A stretch of 64,000 bases of DNA from Cnuella takakiae. Its GTDB lineage: Bacteria > Bacteroidota > Bacteroidia > Chitinophagales > Chitinophagaceae. Where the stretch lies: positions 3,550,202 through 3,614,201 of the forward strand of contig NZ_MTFE01000010.1 in NCBI RefSeq assembly GCF_001953305.1, in the 5' to 3' direction. The first letter of the stretch is position 1; each line of letters starts with the position of its first letter. The notes under the pieces were generated by a model. The model did no database searches. It was not told where the DNA came from and was given only the letters and a program-made list of their open reading frames with translations. A program made the position numbers and the translations under genes. Positions 54,261 to 63,358 of the stretch are shown here, in pieces.

Positions 54261-55949
54261 CTAAATCTTTGGTACTGCTGCCAGCAGTTGCCGGGTATAG
54301 GCATGTTGCGGGTTGGTAAAGACGGTTGCCGCATCGCCGCTTTCCACGATGCGGCCGGCCTGCATCACCATAATCCGGTTGCTGATGTAGCGCACTACTG
54401 AAAGGTCGTGGGAGATAAAAAGTAAGGTTAGCCCCAGCTCCGCTTTGAGGTCATTCAGGAGGTTGAGCACCTGCGCCTGAACGCTCACATCCAGTGCAGA
54501 CACAGATTCATCACACACCAGCAAACCCGGTTCGGTTGCCAGCGCCCGGGCAATTACGATCCGCTGGCGTTGCCCGCCCGAAAACTCATGCGGGTAGCGG
54601 CGGGCAGCATCCGCGGGAAGTTGTACCAAATCGAGCAATTGCCGCACTCTTTTAGCCCTCGATTGTGATTGCAGGAAATTACCGGAAAGCTGGAGCGGCT
54701 CGGCCAGTGCATCGCCAATGGTGAGGCGGGGATTGAGGGCCGCAAAAGGATCCTGGAAAACCAGTTGCACCGCTTTGCGGAACCCTTTCCATTCCTGCTT
54801 ATTGAACCGGGTGATATCCCTGCCATTAATGCAGATGCTTCCTTCCGATGGCTGCTCCAGTCCCAACAGGGTACGGCCCAGCGTAGTTTTGCCACAACCC
54901 GACTCCCCTACCAGCCCCAGGGTTTCACCCTGCAACAATTCAAAGCTTACCCCATCCACCGCCTGGAACTGCCGCGTGGCTTTACCCCAGATATTACGGG
55001 CGATGGTATAGCGTACTACCAAATCCTTCACTTGGGCGAGCACCTTGCCTGTAGCTTTCATTTTTGTTACCTGCAACGGGACTTCCTGAACTTGATGCTT
55101 TTCTAAAAAGTCGGCCACTACCGGCAGGCGTGTGCCGGGTTGCTGCGCCGAGGGGCGGCAGGCCAGCAATGCACGGGTATATGCCTGTTGGGGGTTGTTG
55201 AACACTGCCCCGGTACTGCCGGTTTCAACCAACTTTCCGCGGTACATGATGGCTACCCGGTGTGCGATCTGCCGTACCACTCCAAGGTCGTGGGTGATAA
55301 AGAGCACACCCATTCCCGACTCCTGCTGGAGTTCGGAAAGCAACAGCAGGATTTCATTTTGAACCGTAACATCAAGTGCCGTGGTAGGCTCGTCGCAGAT
55401 CAGCAGGTCGGGTTTGCAGCAAATGGCCATGGCAATCATCACCCTTTGTTTTTGGCCGCCGCTCATCTGGTGCGGGTATTTGTCATAAGCAGCTTCGGGA
55501 CCTGGTATCTGCACTTTTCCCAGCCAGGAAATGGCCTCCAGCCTCGCCTGTTTGCTGCTGATTTTTTTGTGGCGCACCAGCACTTCTGCCACCTGGCGAC
55601 CACAGGTCATAACGGGGTTGAGCGCACTCATAGGCTCTTGGAACACCATGCCGATGCGATTGCCCCGGAGTGCTTCCATGCGGGGATGTGCCAGGAGGTT
55701 TATTGGCTGCGTTTCCCCAAACAGTATGGCGCCACCGGTATACAAGGCTGGCGGTTGGGGCAACAGTTGAAGCACCGAAAGAGCGGTGATGCTTTTACCC
55801 GAACCAGACTCTCCTACCAGGGCTAGGATTTCGCCGCGGTAAACCTCCAGGTTCAGTGTGGTTACGGCCGGCAACAGCTTCCCTACACTGGCAAAGCCTA
55901 TGGAAAGATCCCTGATCTGTAGCAAGGGTGTTTTAGCTGATGGTGCCAT
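54261..55949 (-). CDS. ABC transporter with two fused ATPase domains, oligopeptide/YejF type
   Basis: 562 residues, both ATP-binding subunits of a peptide/nickel importer in one chain. First ATPase: Walker A GESGSGKS near 45, signature MSGGQKQR, Walker [13 protein letters not shown]. Second: GESGCGKT near 350, [20 protein letters not shown]. Each is followed by the oligopeptide-family extension. Start chosen at 55949 because AGGAG lies at the right distance upstream, an unusually good ribosome site here; an ATG at 55967 is also in frame. No permease or binding protein genes adjoin, as is common for the Bacteroidota homologue. Confidence 0.9.
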   Translation of the reverse strand: MAPSAKTPLLQIRDLSIGFASVGKLLPAVTTLNLEVYRGEILALVGESGSGKSITALSVLQLLPQPPALYTGGAILFGETQPINLLAHPRMEALRGNRIGMVFQEPMSALNPVMTCGRQVAEVLVRHKKISSKQARLEAISWLGKVQIPGPEAAYDKYPHQMSGGQKQRVMIAMAICCKPDLLICDEPTTALDVTVQNEILLLLSELQQESGMGVLFITHDLGVVRQIAHRVAIMYRGKLVETGSTGAVFNNPQQAYTRALLACRPSAQQPGTRLPVVADFLEKHQVQEVPLQVTKMKATGKVLAQVKDLVVRYTIARNIWGKATRQFQAVDGVSFELLQGETLGLVGESGCGKTTLGRTLLGLEQPSEGSICINGRDITRFNKQEWKGFRKAVQLVFQDPFAALNPRLTIGDALAEPLQLSGNFLQSQSRAKRVRQLLDLVQLPADAARRYPHEFSGGQRQRIVIARALATEPGLLVCDESVSALDVSVQAQVLNLLNDLKAELGLTLLFISHDLSVVRYISNRIMVMQAGRIVESGDAATVFTNPQHAYTRQLLAAVPKI

Positions 55950-56010
55950 AAAATCTCCTGAAAACATTGAACCATTGATTACAACGGGTTGCTGCTGCCA
56001 AATGGAAAAC

Positions 56011-56045
56011 TAACAAAAAAGCCATGCGCTTCTTCGCATGGCTTT
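56011..56045 (-). terminator. Terminator of the small lipoprotein gene
   Basis: On the minus strand AAAGCCATGCG, loop AAGAAG, CGCATGGCTTT followed by TTTTGTTAG. Confidence 0.8.
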
Positions 56046-56069
56046 AAATTATTCAAATGGCCCCAGCGT

Positions 56070-56456
56070 TTACTTACCGCTGCAGGGTCCTTCCTGTACC
56101 CGGATATTGATGCGGCTTGCAGGTGCGGGATAAAAGGCCATGCAATGGGTGCAATCTTCCACCTTTCTCGTGTCGAGGGTGAAGTAAAAGGTGTCGCCAT
56201 TCTTAATGCCTTCGGGTATGCCGCAGGGATTGGCAGGCCGAAATACATTTGTATAAACCTTTCCCGTTTGTTCGTTTGTCCAGCTGGCCTCTGTGCCTTC
56301 CAATTGACCTTCCAGTACTGAAATGGTGAAATTGCCGCACATACCACGGTCTTCCATACGTGCCTTAAAACAGGTTGACTGCTTGTTTCGGTTACAGGCA
56401 GGTGGCGTGGCAGTAACCGCAAGGGCTGCCACCCCAAGGAGCAGGAGTTTCATCAT
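56070..56456 (-). CDS. Small Cys-rich putative lipoprotein, unknown function
   Basis: 128 residues from the double ATG at 56456 (MMKLLLLGVAALAVTATPPACNR). The signal ends in TPPAC, a weak lipobox. The mature part has several further cysteines (TCF, GMCGNF, NPCGI, DCTHCM, GPC), suggesting disulfides in the periplasm. No family recognised. Its own terminator follows. Confidence 0.65.
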   Translation of the reverse strand: MMKLLLLGVAALAVTATPPACNRNKQSTCFKARMEDRGMCGNFTISVLEGQLEGTEASWTNEQTGKVYTNVFRPANPCGIPEGIKNGDTFYFTLDTRKVEDCTHCMAFYPAPASRINIRVQEGPCSGK

Positions 56457-56579
56457 GGTGGGGTTTGGGAAAAGTAAAAAGTCGAAAAACAAAACGGCAA
56501 CAAACAGTGGGCAGTCCTGTACGAACTGCTTTGCTGTTCCAATAGCCTTTCAAATACCACAATAAGGCCTTAGCCAGGT

Positions 56580-57350
56580 TTAAAAGCGGAGGTGCCTAAC
56601 CGTTACACTGTTGTTGATCAGTTGCTTCAGGGAGTCGATACCAATTTTCAGGTGACGCTCCACGTATTGGGAAGTAATCTTGCGGTCACTTTCTTCCGTC
56701 TTTACACCTTCTGGTGTCATGGGCTGGTCGCTCACCAGCAGCAGGGCGCCGGTAGGAATGCGGTTGGCAAAACCCACCATGAAGATGGTTGCCGTTTCCA
56801 TATCGATGGCGTATGCCCGTACCTTTTTAAGGTATTCCTTAAACTCTTCGTCGTGCTCCCATACCCTGCGGTTGGTAGTGTATACGGTGCCGGTCCAATA
56901 GTCCACTTCGTAATCGCGGATGGTGGTAGAAATGGCTTTCTGGAGGGCGAAAGCAGGAAGTGCGGGAACTTCTTCGGGGAAATAGTCGTCGGATGTACCC
57001 TCACCTCGGATAGCCGCAATGGGCAGGATCAGGTCGCCGAGTTTGTTGCGTTTTTTAAGTCCGCCACATTTACCCAAAAAGAGCACTGCTTCAGGGTTGA
57101 TGGCCGTAAGCAGGTCCATTACGGTAGCTGCAGTGGGCGAACCCATACCGAAGTTGATGATGGTAATGCCGCCTGCTGTGGCGCATTGCATGGGCTTGTC
57201 CCAGCCTACCACTTCCACGCCATTCCATTCGGCAAACATCTTTACATAGTTGCTGAAATTGGTCAGGAGAATATACTTTCCAAAGTTCTCGAGTTGTTCA
57301 CCGGTATACCGCGGTAACCAGTTGCGTACGATATCGTCTTTAGTCTTCAT
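56580..57350 (-). CDS. amn: AMP nucleosidase
   Basis: Hydrolyses AMP to adenine and ribose 5-phosphate. A 256-residue PNP/UDP phosphorylase-fold protein, the short form common in Bacteroidota (the enterobacterial enzyme is about twice as long). Motifs: INFGMGSPTAATVMDLL, LFLGKCGGLKKRNKLGDLI, and the nucleoside-binding AIDMETATIFMVG followed by SDQPMTPEG. Confidence 0.93.
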   Translation of the reverse strand: MKTKDDIVRNWLPRYTGEQLENFGKYILLTNFSNYVKMFAEWNGVEVVGWDKPMQCATAGGITIINFGMGSPTAATVMDLLTAINPEAVLFLGKCGGLKKRNKLGDLILPIAAIRGEGTSDDYFPEEVPALPAFALQKAISTTIRDYEVDYWTGTVYTTNRRVWEHDEEFKEYLKKVRAYAIDMETATIFMVGFANRIPTGALLLVSDQPMTPEGVKTEESDRKITSQYVERHLKIGIDSLKQLINNSVTVRHLRF

Positions 57351-57358
57351 ATTCGGGG

Positions 57359-57366
57359 CAAAGCTA
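57359..57366 (-). promoter_or_regulatory. -7 element of amn
   Basis: TAGCTTTG on the minus strand matches TAnnTTTG exactly; it ends 8 bases before the ATG, giving a very short leader. Confidence 0.5.
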
Positions 57367-57375
57367 AGATAATCG

Positions 57376-57427
57376 GGGGAAGACGGGAAAGACAGGAAAG
57401 ACGGGAAAGCTGGAAGTTGGAAGTTGG
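57376..57427. repeat. Short tandem repeats GGGAAAGAC and TGGAAGT
   Basis: Four imperfect 9-base units followed by two 7-base units in the space between amn and the nuclease-like gene. Confidence 0.75.
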
Positions 57428-57532
57428 TTCAGGTGGTCGAAAAAAAAGCCTTGCCCTTGAGCAGTGGCCAAAAACCAAAAACTAAAAACCGATAACAAGC
57501 CTGCTCCGCTCCTTTCCAACCCTAAGTTTCCG

Positions 57533-57540
57533 CACCTTTG
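57533..57540 (+). promoter_or_regulatory. -7 element of the PD-(D/E)XK gene
   Basis: CACCTTTG, one mismatch from TAnnTTTG, ends 4 bases before the ATG at 57545. Confidence 0.4.
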
Positions 57541-57544
57541 CCCG

Positions 57545-57985
57545 ATGATCGCCGTGGCCTTTCCCGAACCGCAGTTCCGCATCCGCAAAGAACAAGGGCA
57601 GCAGCAAATATTTGATGCCCTGCGCAAACAGTGGCTCCGCCTGAGCCCGGAGGAATGGGTGCGCCAGAACTTTGTGCAGTACCTATTGCAGGTGCTCCAA
57701 TACCCCGCCGCCATGGTAGCTATCGAAAAAGAATTACTCCTCAATGGCATGAAGCGCCGGTTCGACCTGCTGGTATTTGACGCCAACCACCAACCCTGGA
57801 TGCTGATTGAATGCAAAGCCACTACCATCAATCTGAACCAACCCGTCCTGGAGCAAGTGCTTCGGTACAATATTACCATCCCTGTTCCCTACCTGGTTAT
57901 TACGAATGGAACAGAGACAAGAGGTTGGCAAAAGGTGGAGGGCAGGTTGGTGGAGATAGCGGAGCTGCCTGTTTGGAAACCTTAA
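57545..57985 (+). CDS. HsdR_N-like PD-(D/E)XK domain protein
   Basis: 146 residues from the ATG at 57545. The arrangement KRRFDLLVFDANHQPWMLIE followed by CKA gives an Asp plus Glu-x-Lys nuclease-type core, and VLRYNITIPVPYLVITNG is typical of the type I restriction HsdR N-terminal family (HSDR_N_2). It is a single domain with no helicase, methylase or specificity partner, so it is probably a housekeeping orphan and not restriction-modification. Function unknown. Confidence 0.82.
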   Translation: MIAVAFPEPQFRIRKEQGQQQIFDALRKQWLRLSPEEWVRQNFVQYLLQVLQYPAAMVAIEKELLLNGMKRRFDLLVFDANHQPWMLIECKATTINLNQPVLEQVLRYNITIPVPYLVITNGTETRGWQKVEGRLVEIAELPVWKP

Positions 57986-58058
57986 ATAGTCCGAACAGAA
58001 AAAGTGTAGGTCTATGTGTGGAAAACTCCTGAGCCAAAACTGCTTGACCCGACATTTT

Positions 58059-58072
58059 TTACCAAATGACAA
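58059..58072. promoter_or_regulatory. Candidate operator upstream of the Crp-family regulator
   Basis: TTACCAAATGACAA, differing at two positions from the box at 58684; it lies 34 bases before the regulator ATG and fits autoregulation. Confidence 0.55.
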
Positions 58073-58105
58073 ATGCTATAAAACTACTTTCACCAAATTA
58101 CATGC

Positions 58106-58675
58106 ATGAAAGCGTTTATTGATTACATCCTGAAGTTTGGCAACCTCAACCACCACCAAATTGATTTGATATCCAGCAAGGCAACTGAATTATCACTTTC
58201 AAAGGATGCCTATTTTTCGGAAGCAGGAAAGATTGCCCGGCAGGTAGGTTTTATTGTAGCGGGCGTTTTGCGTGTTTGCTATTACAACAACAAAGGCGAA
58301 GAAATCACTAAGTATTTCATTGAAGAAAACAACCTGGTAGTAGACCTGGAAAGTTTCGATAACCAAATTCCATCATCCTCCTACGTGCAGGCTGTTACAG
58401 ACTGTACTGTTCTTACTTTTTCCAGGCATGACTGGCAGGATTTATTGAACACCATTGTAGGATGGGACGCAATAGTGCACAAAATAATTTCCAAGGCCCT
58501 GCTGCAGAAAGTTGACCGGAGAAGCCCTTTGGTATCTGAAGACGCTACTACACGTTACCTTAGTTTTCTTGAAAAATTTCCAACCATTGCCAACCGGGTT
58601 CCCCTTTCTTACCTGGCCTCCTATTTAGGTATCACCCAGTCTTCATTGAGCAGGATCAGGAAAAACATCCGCTAA
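58106..58675 (+). CDS. Crp/Fnr family transcriptional regulator
   Basis: 189 residues: a cNMP-binding-like beta roll (about 25-115; IVAGVLRVCYYNNKGEEITK) and a C-terminal helix-turn-helix (about 150-189; PLSYLASYLGITQSSLSRIR). The domain end is short, as in many Bacteroidota members. There are no clustered N-terminal cysteines, so it is not FNR-like. It likely controls itself and the following SDR gene through the shared TTRCCAAATGRCAA boxes. Confidence 0.9.
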   Translation: MKAFIDYILKFGNLNHHQIDLISSKATELSLSKDAYFSEAGKIARQVGFIVAGVLRVCYYNNKGEEITKYFIEENNLVVDLESFDNQIPSSSYVQAVTDCTVLTFSRHDWQDLLNTIVGWDAIVHKIISKALLQKVDRRSPLVSEDATTRYLSFLEKFPTIANRVPLSYLASYLGITQSSLSRIRKNIR

Positions 58676-58683
58676 TTTTCTTT

Positions 58684-58697
58684 TTGCCAAATGGCAA
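58684..58697. promoter_or_regulatory. Candidate operator upstream of the SDR gene
   Basis: TTGCCAAATGGCAA: 6-base arms TTGCCA/TGGCAA around two bases, 48 bases before the SDR start and directly after the regulator gene. Confidence 0.6.
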
Positions 58698-58745
58698 GTT
58701 GTTTCATTTTTTAGAATGGGATGTTTGTACCAATAAAAACAAAAA

Positions 58746-59483
58746 ATGAAATCAGTATTAATTACCGGCGCTAACAGAAGTATTGGACTGGAAACTGCAA
58801 AGCAATTGCTTGAGCGGGGCCTGTTTGTTTACCTGGGCAGCCGCTCACTCGAAAAAGGAGCAACAGCAGCGCAAGCACTAAAGGAAAAGGGCCTGGAGCA
58901 TGTACAAGCAATTGAAATAGATGTTACCAACCCGGCATCGATCCTGTCTGCAAAAAACATCATTGAAAAAGAACAGGGAAAACTGGATATTCTGATTAAC
59001 AATGCCGGGATAAGCGGGGCGTATCCACAACAAGCGATGGATGCACCGGCCGAAGGCATCCAGGAGGTGTTTGACACCAACTTTTTTGGCGTCATCCATG
59101 TTACGCAGGCTTTTTTGGAACTGCTTAAAAAATCAGATAGCCCCAGGATTAGTAATATCACTTCCGGGCTTGGCTCCCTTACCGGACATGCAGACCCCAG
59201 CTGGAAATATTACCAGGTAAAGCCAGTAAGCTATGTTTGCTCGAAGGCAGCATTAAATGCTTATACAATTGTTCTTGCCCATGAATTGAAAGACTTGCCA
59301 TTCAAGGTAAATGCAATTGATCCCGGCTATACCGCAACAGCATTTAACCAGTTCAGTGGCCCGGGAACAGTTGAAAGTGCAGCAAGCTTTATTATCAAAC
59401 ATACCCTGACAGACGAACATGCGCCGACTGGGAAATTTTACAGTAACGATATAGAAGACGCAACAGAAGAAAGCCCCTGGTAA
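58746..59483 (+). CDS. SDR family NAD(P)-dependent oxidoreductase
   Basis: A 245-residue short-chain dehydrogenase: TGANRSIGLETA nucleotide motif, INNAGISG, catalytic Tyr-x3-Lys in YVCSKAALNAY, and NAIDPGYTATAFN. It looks like the carbonyl-reductase-like group often found with a Crp-type or TetR regulator. The substrate is not known; perhaps an electrophile or quinone, given the inducible arrangement, which is inference. Confidence 0.87.
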   Translation: MKSVLITGANRSIGLETAKQLLERGLFVYLGSRSLEKGATAAQALKEKGLEHVQAIEIDVTNPASILSAKNIIEKEQGKLDILINNAGISGAYPQQAMDAPAEGIQEVFDTNFFGVIHVTQAFLELLKKSDSPRISNITSGLGSLTGHADPSWKYYQVKPVSYVCSKAALNAYTIVLAHELKDLPFKVNAIDPGYTATAFNQFSGPGTVESAASFIIKHTLTDEHAPTGKFYSNDIEDATEESPW

Positions 59484-59539
59484 GAACAGGAACAATATAT
59501 TCATCCCAGTGGTACTAAATAGTTGTACCAAAGCTTTAT

Positions 59540-59576
59540 AAACAAAAGGATTGCTACCCAGGCAATCCTTTTGTTT
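59540..59576. terminator. Terminator between the SDR gene and xerD
   Basis: A 15-bp stem AAACAAAAGGATTGC with a seven-base loop; T-rich on the plus-strand exit and symmetrical enough to serve xerD from the other side, though xerD ends about 120 bases away. Confidence 0.8.
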
Positions 59577-59698
59577 ATGGATGTGGCTAAGTACATCTTA
59601 TGCTGCCTTCACAGTATCGTAGTTGTATTTAACAACAATTCATTTCATCAACAGAAGGTTCCTTCAACTGTGACCCCATGTTAAAGCATCATTCGGAC

Positions 59699-60601
59699 TT
59701 ACTTACCATACCCAGGGTGAAAAGCCTGCAGCGTACTCCGTAGAAACTCCCGGTCCAAGTGCGTGTATATTTCGGTAGTGGTAATGCTTTCATGCCCCAG
59801 CATCATCTGCACCGCTCTCAAGTCAGCGCCACCTTCCACAAGGTGGGTGGCAAAAGAATGGCGGAAGGTGTGCGGTGAAATATTCTTGTTGATACCGGCC
59901 TTTGCTACCAGGTCTTTCAGGATCAGGAAGATCATTACCCGCGTTAGCCTTTTGCCGCGCCGGTTCAGGAAAACAAGGTCCTCTTCTCCTTTCTGTATGG
60001 GTACCATCCGGCGGATGCTGTTGCAATAGATGTCCAGGTGCTTGATGGCACTGTCGCCGATGGGCACCAGTCTTTCCTTATTGCCCTTGCCAATCACCCG
60101 TATAAAACCCACATCCAGGTGGAGGTGGGATAGTTTCAGTTCCACCAGTTCGCTCACCCGCAGCCCGCAGCCATACAGCACTTCCAGGATGGCGCGGTTG
60201 CGTTCACCCTCGGGGGTGCTCCGGTCAATTTGGTCCATGATGGCTTCGATTTCTGCAAAAGAAAGCACATCGGGCAGCTTGCGTTGGAGCTTGGGCGCTT
60301 CCAGCAAAAGCGTGGGATCGTTGTTGGTGATTTCCTCCAGCTGGCAGTAGCGGTAAAAAGTCCGGATGCCCGAGATAATGCGGGCCTGCGAACTTTGGGT
60401 CATACCCAACTCTGCCACCCAGCGGACAAAAACCTGCAGGTCTTCCAGCACAACAGCATCAGGGCTCTTTGCCTGCCCCTGCACCGCCAGGTATGCCGTC
60501 AACTTGTCCAGGTCGGCGAGGTATGCCTCTACCGAATTTTCGGCAAGCGAACGTTCCAGTTGCAGGTAAGCTTTAAATCCTTTTTTATAGGGTTCCCACA
60601 T
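59699..60601 (-). CDS. xerD: Site-specific tyrosine recombinase XerD
   Basis: 300 residues: an N-terminal SAM-like core-binding domain (about 5-90) and a catalytic domain with the full R-K-H-R-H-Y set, seen as GCGLRVSEL, GKGNKERLVP, HTFRHSFATHL, LGHESITTTEIYTHLD. Typical length and composition for chromosome dimer resolution; no surrounding attachment sites or integrase-associated genes, so not an element integrase. Confidence 0.93.
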   Translation of the reverse strand: MWEPYKKGFKAYLQLERSLAENSVEAYLADLDKLTAYLAVQGQAKSPDAVVLEDLQVFVRWVAELGMTQSSQARIISGIRTFYRYCQLEEITNNDPTLLLEAPKLQRKLPDVLSFAEIEAIMDQIDRSTPEGERNRAILEVLYGCGLRVSELVELKLSHLHLDVGFIRVIGKGNKERLVPIGDSAIKHLDIYCNSIRRMVPIQKGEEDLVFLNRRGKRLTRVMIFLILKDLVAKAGINKNISPHTFRHSFATHLVEGGADLRAVQMMLGHESITTTEIYTHLDREFLRSTLQAFHPGYGK

Positions 60602-60645
60602 GAGGGGTTGATCTGGTTTTTGTTTTTTTGTTTTGGGTTGGTTGG

Positions 60646-60653
60646 CAAAGGTG
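60646..60653 (-). promoter_or_regulatory. -7-like element of xerD
   Basis: CACCTTTG on the minus strand, one mismatch from TAnnTTTG, followed by an A/C-rich leader of about 40 bases. Confidence 0.35.
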
Positions 60654-60771
60654 GGGAATATGTTTGGTGTTGGGGGTTTGGAGTTAAGCGTTGGGGTTAG
60701 AAGAGAAGCGTAAGAGGCGGGAACAGATTAAGGCCTGGTATGCTATAAAAGTGTATCGCATGTAAATGAGC

Positions 60772-60792
60772 TGCTGACATTCGTCAGCATGA
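60772..60792. repeat. Palindrome GCTGAC-ATTC-GTCAGC
   Basis: A short perfect stem followed by ATGAC, related in sequence to the element at 44625. Confidence 0.55.
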
Positions 60793-60887
60793 CAAAAGTC
60801 TGTTAGGAACAAATATCCTTTGCACCTTCCAACATATTTAGCCTTTAAAGGGTGACGCCAGATCAACAACTCCCAAATCCAAACTTT

Positions 60888-61244
60888 TTACAAGTAAACA
60901 TCCTCAATAAAAAATATTTCCGGCTCCGCTCCTGCAGGTGCGGTAATGGCTACGATGTCGAAACGGATTTTGCGGTATTGTTTATTGAGCTGGAGGTACT
61001 GGTCGGCGGCACGCATCAGAAAGCGTAGTTTTTGTTTGCCCACGCTTTGTTCGGGGTAACCAAACCGGTTAGAATTGCGGAGCTTAACTTCTATGAAATG
61101 GAGCACTTCGCCTTTAAGTGCAATGATATCCACTTCAAGGTGACCCCAGGTCCAGTTGCGGTGGAGCATGCTAAACCCTTTTTGCAGGAGAAAGTCAACG
61201 GCCAGCTGCTCCCCCTCCTTTCCCCGCTGATTGTGCACTGCCAT
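60888..61244 (-). CDS. yraN: YraN/UPF0102 family protein
   Basis: 118 residues from the ATG at 61244 (MAVHNQRGKEGEQLA). The conserved nuclease-like core is present: G-x-E at the N-terminus, Asp in HLEVDIIALKGE and Glu-x-Lys in VLHFIEVKLR. A Holliday-junction-resolvase-like fold of unknown cellular role, nearly universal in bacteria. It is divergent from manA and the two share about 30 bases of spacer. Confidence 0.92.
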   Translation of the reverse strand: MAVHNQRGKEGEQLAVDFLLQKGFSMLHRNWTWGHLEVDIIALKGEVLHFIEVKLRNSNRFGYPEQSVGKQKLRFLMRAADQYLQLNKQYRKIRFDIVAITAPAGAEPEIFFIEDVYL

Positions 61245-61247
61245 GGC

Positions 61248-61255
61248 TATATTTG
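61248..61255 (+). promoter_or_regulatory. -7 element of manA
   Basis: TATATTTG, an exact TAnnTTTG match, 20 bases before the manA ATG; it lies immediately beside the divergent yraN start. Confidence 0.5.
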
Positions 61256-61275
61256 ACCGCCAAAATACAAACCAA

Positions 61276-62505
61276 ATGCACCCTTTACAAGGCATCTTCC
61301 CGCTCAAAGGCATTGTTCAGCATTATAGCTGGGGCGGCTTTTCCTATATCCCCCAATTGCTGCAACAGCCCAACGCTGACCAACAACCCTGCGCCGAATA
61401 CTGGCTGGGAGCACACCCCAATCATCCTGCGCAGGTGTCGGTTAACGGAAACCAGTATGCGCTTAACAAGTTTATCGAACAATACCAAGGAACCGTGCTG
61501 GGCCAACAGGCTTTTGCTGATTTTGGCCGCCTGCCCTACCTGTTGAAAGTGCTGGATGTGCGCCAAATGTTGTCCATACAGGTACACCCGGATATTCCTT
61601 CGGCCCAGGAAGGTTTTGCCCGGGAAAATGCGGCAGGTATTCCGGCTAATGCCGCACACCGCAACTATAAAGACGATAACCACAAACCCGAGCTGATGGT
61701 AGCCCTGTCCGACTTTTGGCTGCTCCATGGCTTTAAGTCGCCCGCCCTGCTGCGTGAAGTGCTGGAGTCGGTGCCGGAATTTGAATTCCTTGTTGCCGAA
61801 TTTGACCAGAACGGGTATGAAGGCCTTTACCGCAAGGTGATGACCCTGCCCCAGGAAGAAGTGAATGCCATCTTACAACCTGTGGTCGACCGGGTGCTGC
61901 CCCTTTACCACAATGGCGAGTTATTGAAAAAGCAGGAAGACTTCTGGACAGCACGTGCCGCCGAAACCTATTGTAAGGACGGCAATATCGACCGGGGAAT
62001 TTTTTCTATCTACCTCTTCAACCTGGTACACCTGCGCAAGGGCGAGGGTATCTTCCAACAGGCCCGCCTCCCCCACGCCTACCTGGAAGGACAAAATGTG
62101 GAGCTGATGGCCAACTCAGACAATGTGCTTCGTGCCGGTCTTACCGACAAGCATATCGACGTTGCCGAACTGCTCAAACATGTTCGCTACGAGGAAACCA
62201 TTCCCATGGTGCTGGGTGCCCATGCATCAGAAGAGGAGGAAATCCAGTTTTCGGTACCGGCCCCGGAGTTTGAACTCTATCAATACCAACTGGAAGGCAA
62301 TCCTGTTGCAGCAACTGCCACAAGCGCCGAGATACTGCTGGTATTGCATGGGCGCGCTACGGTAAAAGCAGGCGACACCGAGCTGGATATTCCCCAAGGC
62401 AGCGCTGCTTTGGTAAGCGCAGGTACCCACTACACCTTACAGGGCGCAAGCGCCACCGAGTTGTTCCGCGCGGCCGTGCCGCAAAAACAGGTTTCGGCGC
62501 AATAG
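61276..62505 (+). CDS. manA: Mannose-6-phosphate isomerase, class I
   Basis: Interconverts mannose 6-phosphate and fructose 6-phosphate. 409 residues from the ATG at 61276. Zinc-binding cupin motifs: AEYWLGAHPNHPAQV, QMLSIQVHPD, DDNHKPELMVALSDFWLLHG, and AYLEGQNVELMANSDNVLRAG. The mannose it delivers could feed the exopolysaccharide route, but no local link exists. Confidence 0.95.
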   Translation: MHPLQGIFPLKGIVQHYSWGGFSYIPQLLQQPNADQQPCAEYWLGAHPNHPAQVSVNGNQYALNKFIEQYQGTVLGQQAFADFGRLPYLLKVLDVRQMLSIQVHPDIPSAQEGFARENAAGIPANAAHRNYKDDNHKPELMVALSDFWLLHGFKSPALLREVLESVPEFEFLVAEFDQNGYEGLYRKVMTLPQEEVNAILQPVVDRVLPLYHNGELLKKQEDFWTARAAETYCKDGNIDRGIFSIYLFNLVHLRKGEGIFQQARLPHAYLEGQNVELMANSDNVLRAGLTDKHIDVAELLKHVRYEETIPMVLGAHASEEEEIQFSVPAPEFELYQYQLEGNPVAATATSAEILLVLHGRATVKAGDTELDIPQGSAALVSAGTHYTLQGASATELFRAAVPQKQVSAQ

Positions 62506-62523
62506 CTTTCTTACCTAATTTTG
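62492..62523 (+). promoter_or_regulatory. Promoter of the DUF6580-like gene
   Basis: TTTC at 62492-62495 (one mismatch from TTTG), 20 bases, TAATTTTG at 62516-62523 (exact TAnnTTTG). It overlaps the end of manA. Confidence 0.55.
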
Positions 62524-62550
62524 CCCCCTGCCGGATAAAATAACTGAAAC

Positions 62551-63135
62551 ATGAAACTCAATCGCTCCACCTGGACTGCCCTTGGCCTGTTGATCCTGGT
62601 TGCCTCGCTTTATCGTATTTGGGATGGCCGTCCGCTTGGATTTGCGCCGCAGATTGCCATGGCTATTTTTGGTGGTGCCATCATCGCCGACAAGAAGCTG
62701 GCATTTGTGCTGCCCCTGGCATCCATGCTCCTTTCCGATGTATTGTACCAGGTACTGTTCCTGAACGGCCTTACCGAAACGCCCGGCTTTTACGCAGGAC
62801 AGTGGGTTAACTACCTGTTGTTTGCAGGTCTTACCGTTTTTGGCTTTGGCATGAAGAAGATCAATGTGCGCAATATTGCCGGCTTCAGCATTAGTGGCTC
62901 GCTGTTGTTTTTCCTGGCTTCCAACTTTACCGTATGGCTCGGCGGCGGTGGCTACCACCACCCCAAAACCTTCCAGGGTTTGCTGCTGACCTATGCCGAC
63001 GGCCTGGCTTTTTACCGCGAGTATGGCCTGTTTGCCAACTCGTACGGCAACCTGCTCATTGGCGACCTGTTCTTTTGCGCCCTGCTTTTTGGCAGCTATG
63101 CGTTATCACAGCAAAAGGCACCCAAACTGGCTTAA
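62551..63135 (+). CDS. DUF6580-like membrane protein, ECF-transporter S-component type
   Basis: 194 residues with about five hydrophobic segments (LGLLILVASLYRI, IAMAIFGGAIIAD, LPLASMLLSDVLYQVLF, ISGSLLFFLASNF, LLIGDLFFCALLFGSY). The pattern FAPQIAMAIFGGA is typical of DUF6580 and related ECF-type vitamin transporter substrate subunits. A cobalamin link is often assumed for homologues, but no riboswitch or Btu gene is seen here. Confidence 0.8.
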   Translation: MKLNRSTWTALGLLILVASLYRIWDGRPLGFAPQIAMAIFGGAIIADKKLAFVLPLASMLLSDVLYQVLFLNGLTETPGFYAGQWVNYLLFAGLTVFGFGMKKINVRNIAGFSISGSLLFFLASNFTVWLGGGGYHHPKTFQGLLLTYADGLAFYREYGLFANSYGNLLIGDLFFCALLFGSYALSQQKAPKLA

Positions 63136-63157
63136 GCATTTTACTTTCCAGCATAAC

Positions 63158-63188
63158 AAAACCCCGCTTCAGCGGGGTTTTGCTTTTT
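63158..63188 (+). terminator. Terminator of the DUF6580-like gene
   Basis: AAAACCCCGCT / AGCGGGGTTTT with a TC loop, then a T-rich run. Confidence 0.88.
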
Positions 63189-63358
63189 TATATTTTGGTT
63201 AAAAGGTCGTATACAGTAAGCTTTTAGCTTAGTCTTGCCGCATTTATATTGGCATCCTCATCTTATTCCTGCGGCTGAAATTTAAGATACCGTAGCAAGT
63301 TCGGCAAGAAAGGGGTTATAGGGTAAAGCCATTTATTTGTTTGCAGCAATTGCAACAA

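Noticed and set aside
57545..57985. Restriction-modification or defence system
   Set aside because: Only a single HsdR_N-like domain is present, without helicase, methyltransferase or specificity genes.
59699..60601. Integrase of a mobile element
   Set aside because: Length and motifs are those of housekeeping XerD; there is no attachment-site repeat, and the tRNA gene is 3.3 kb away with ordinary genes between.
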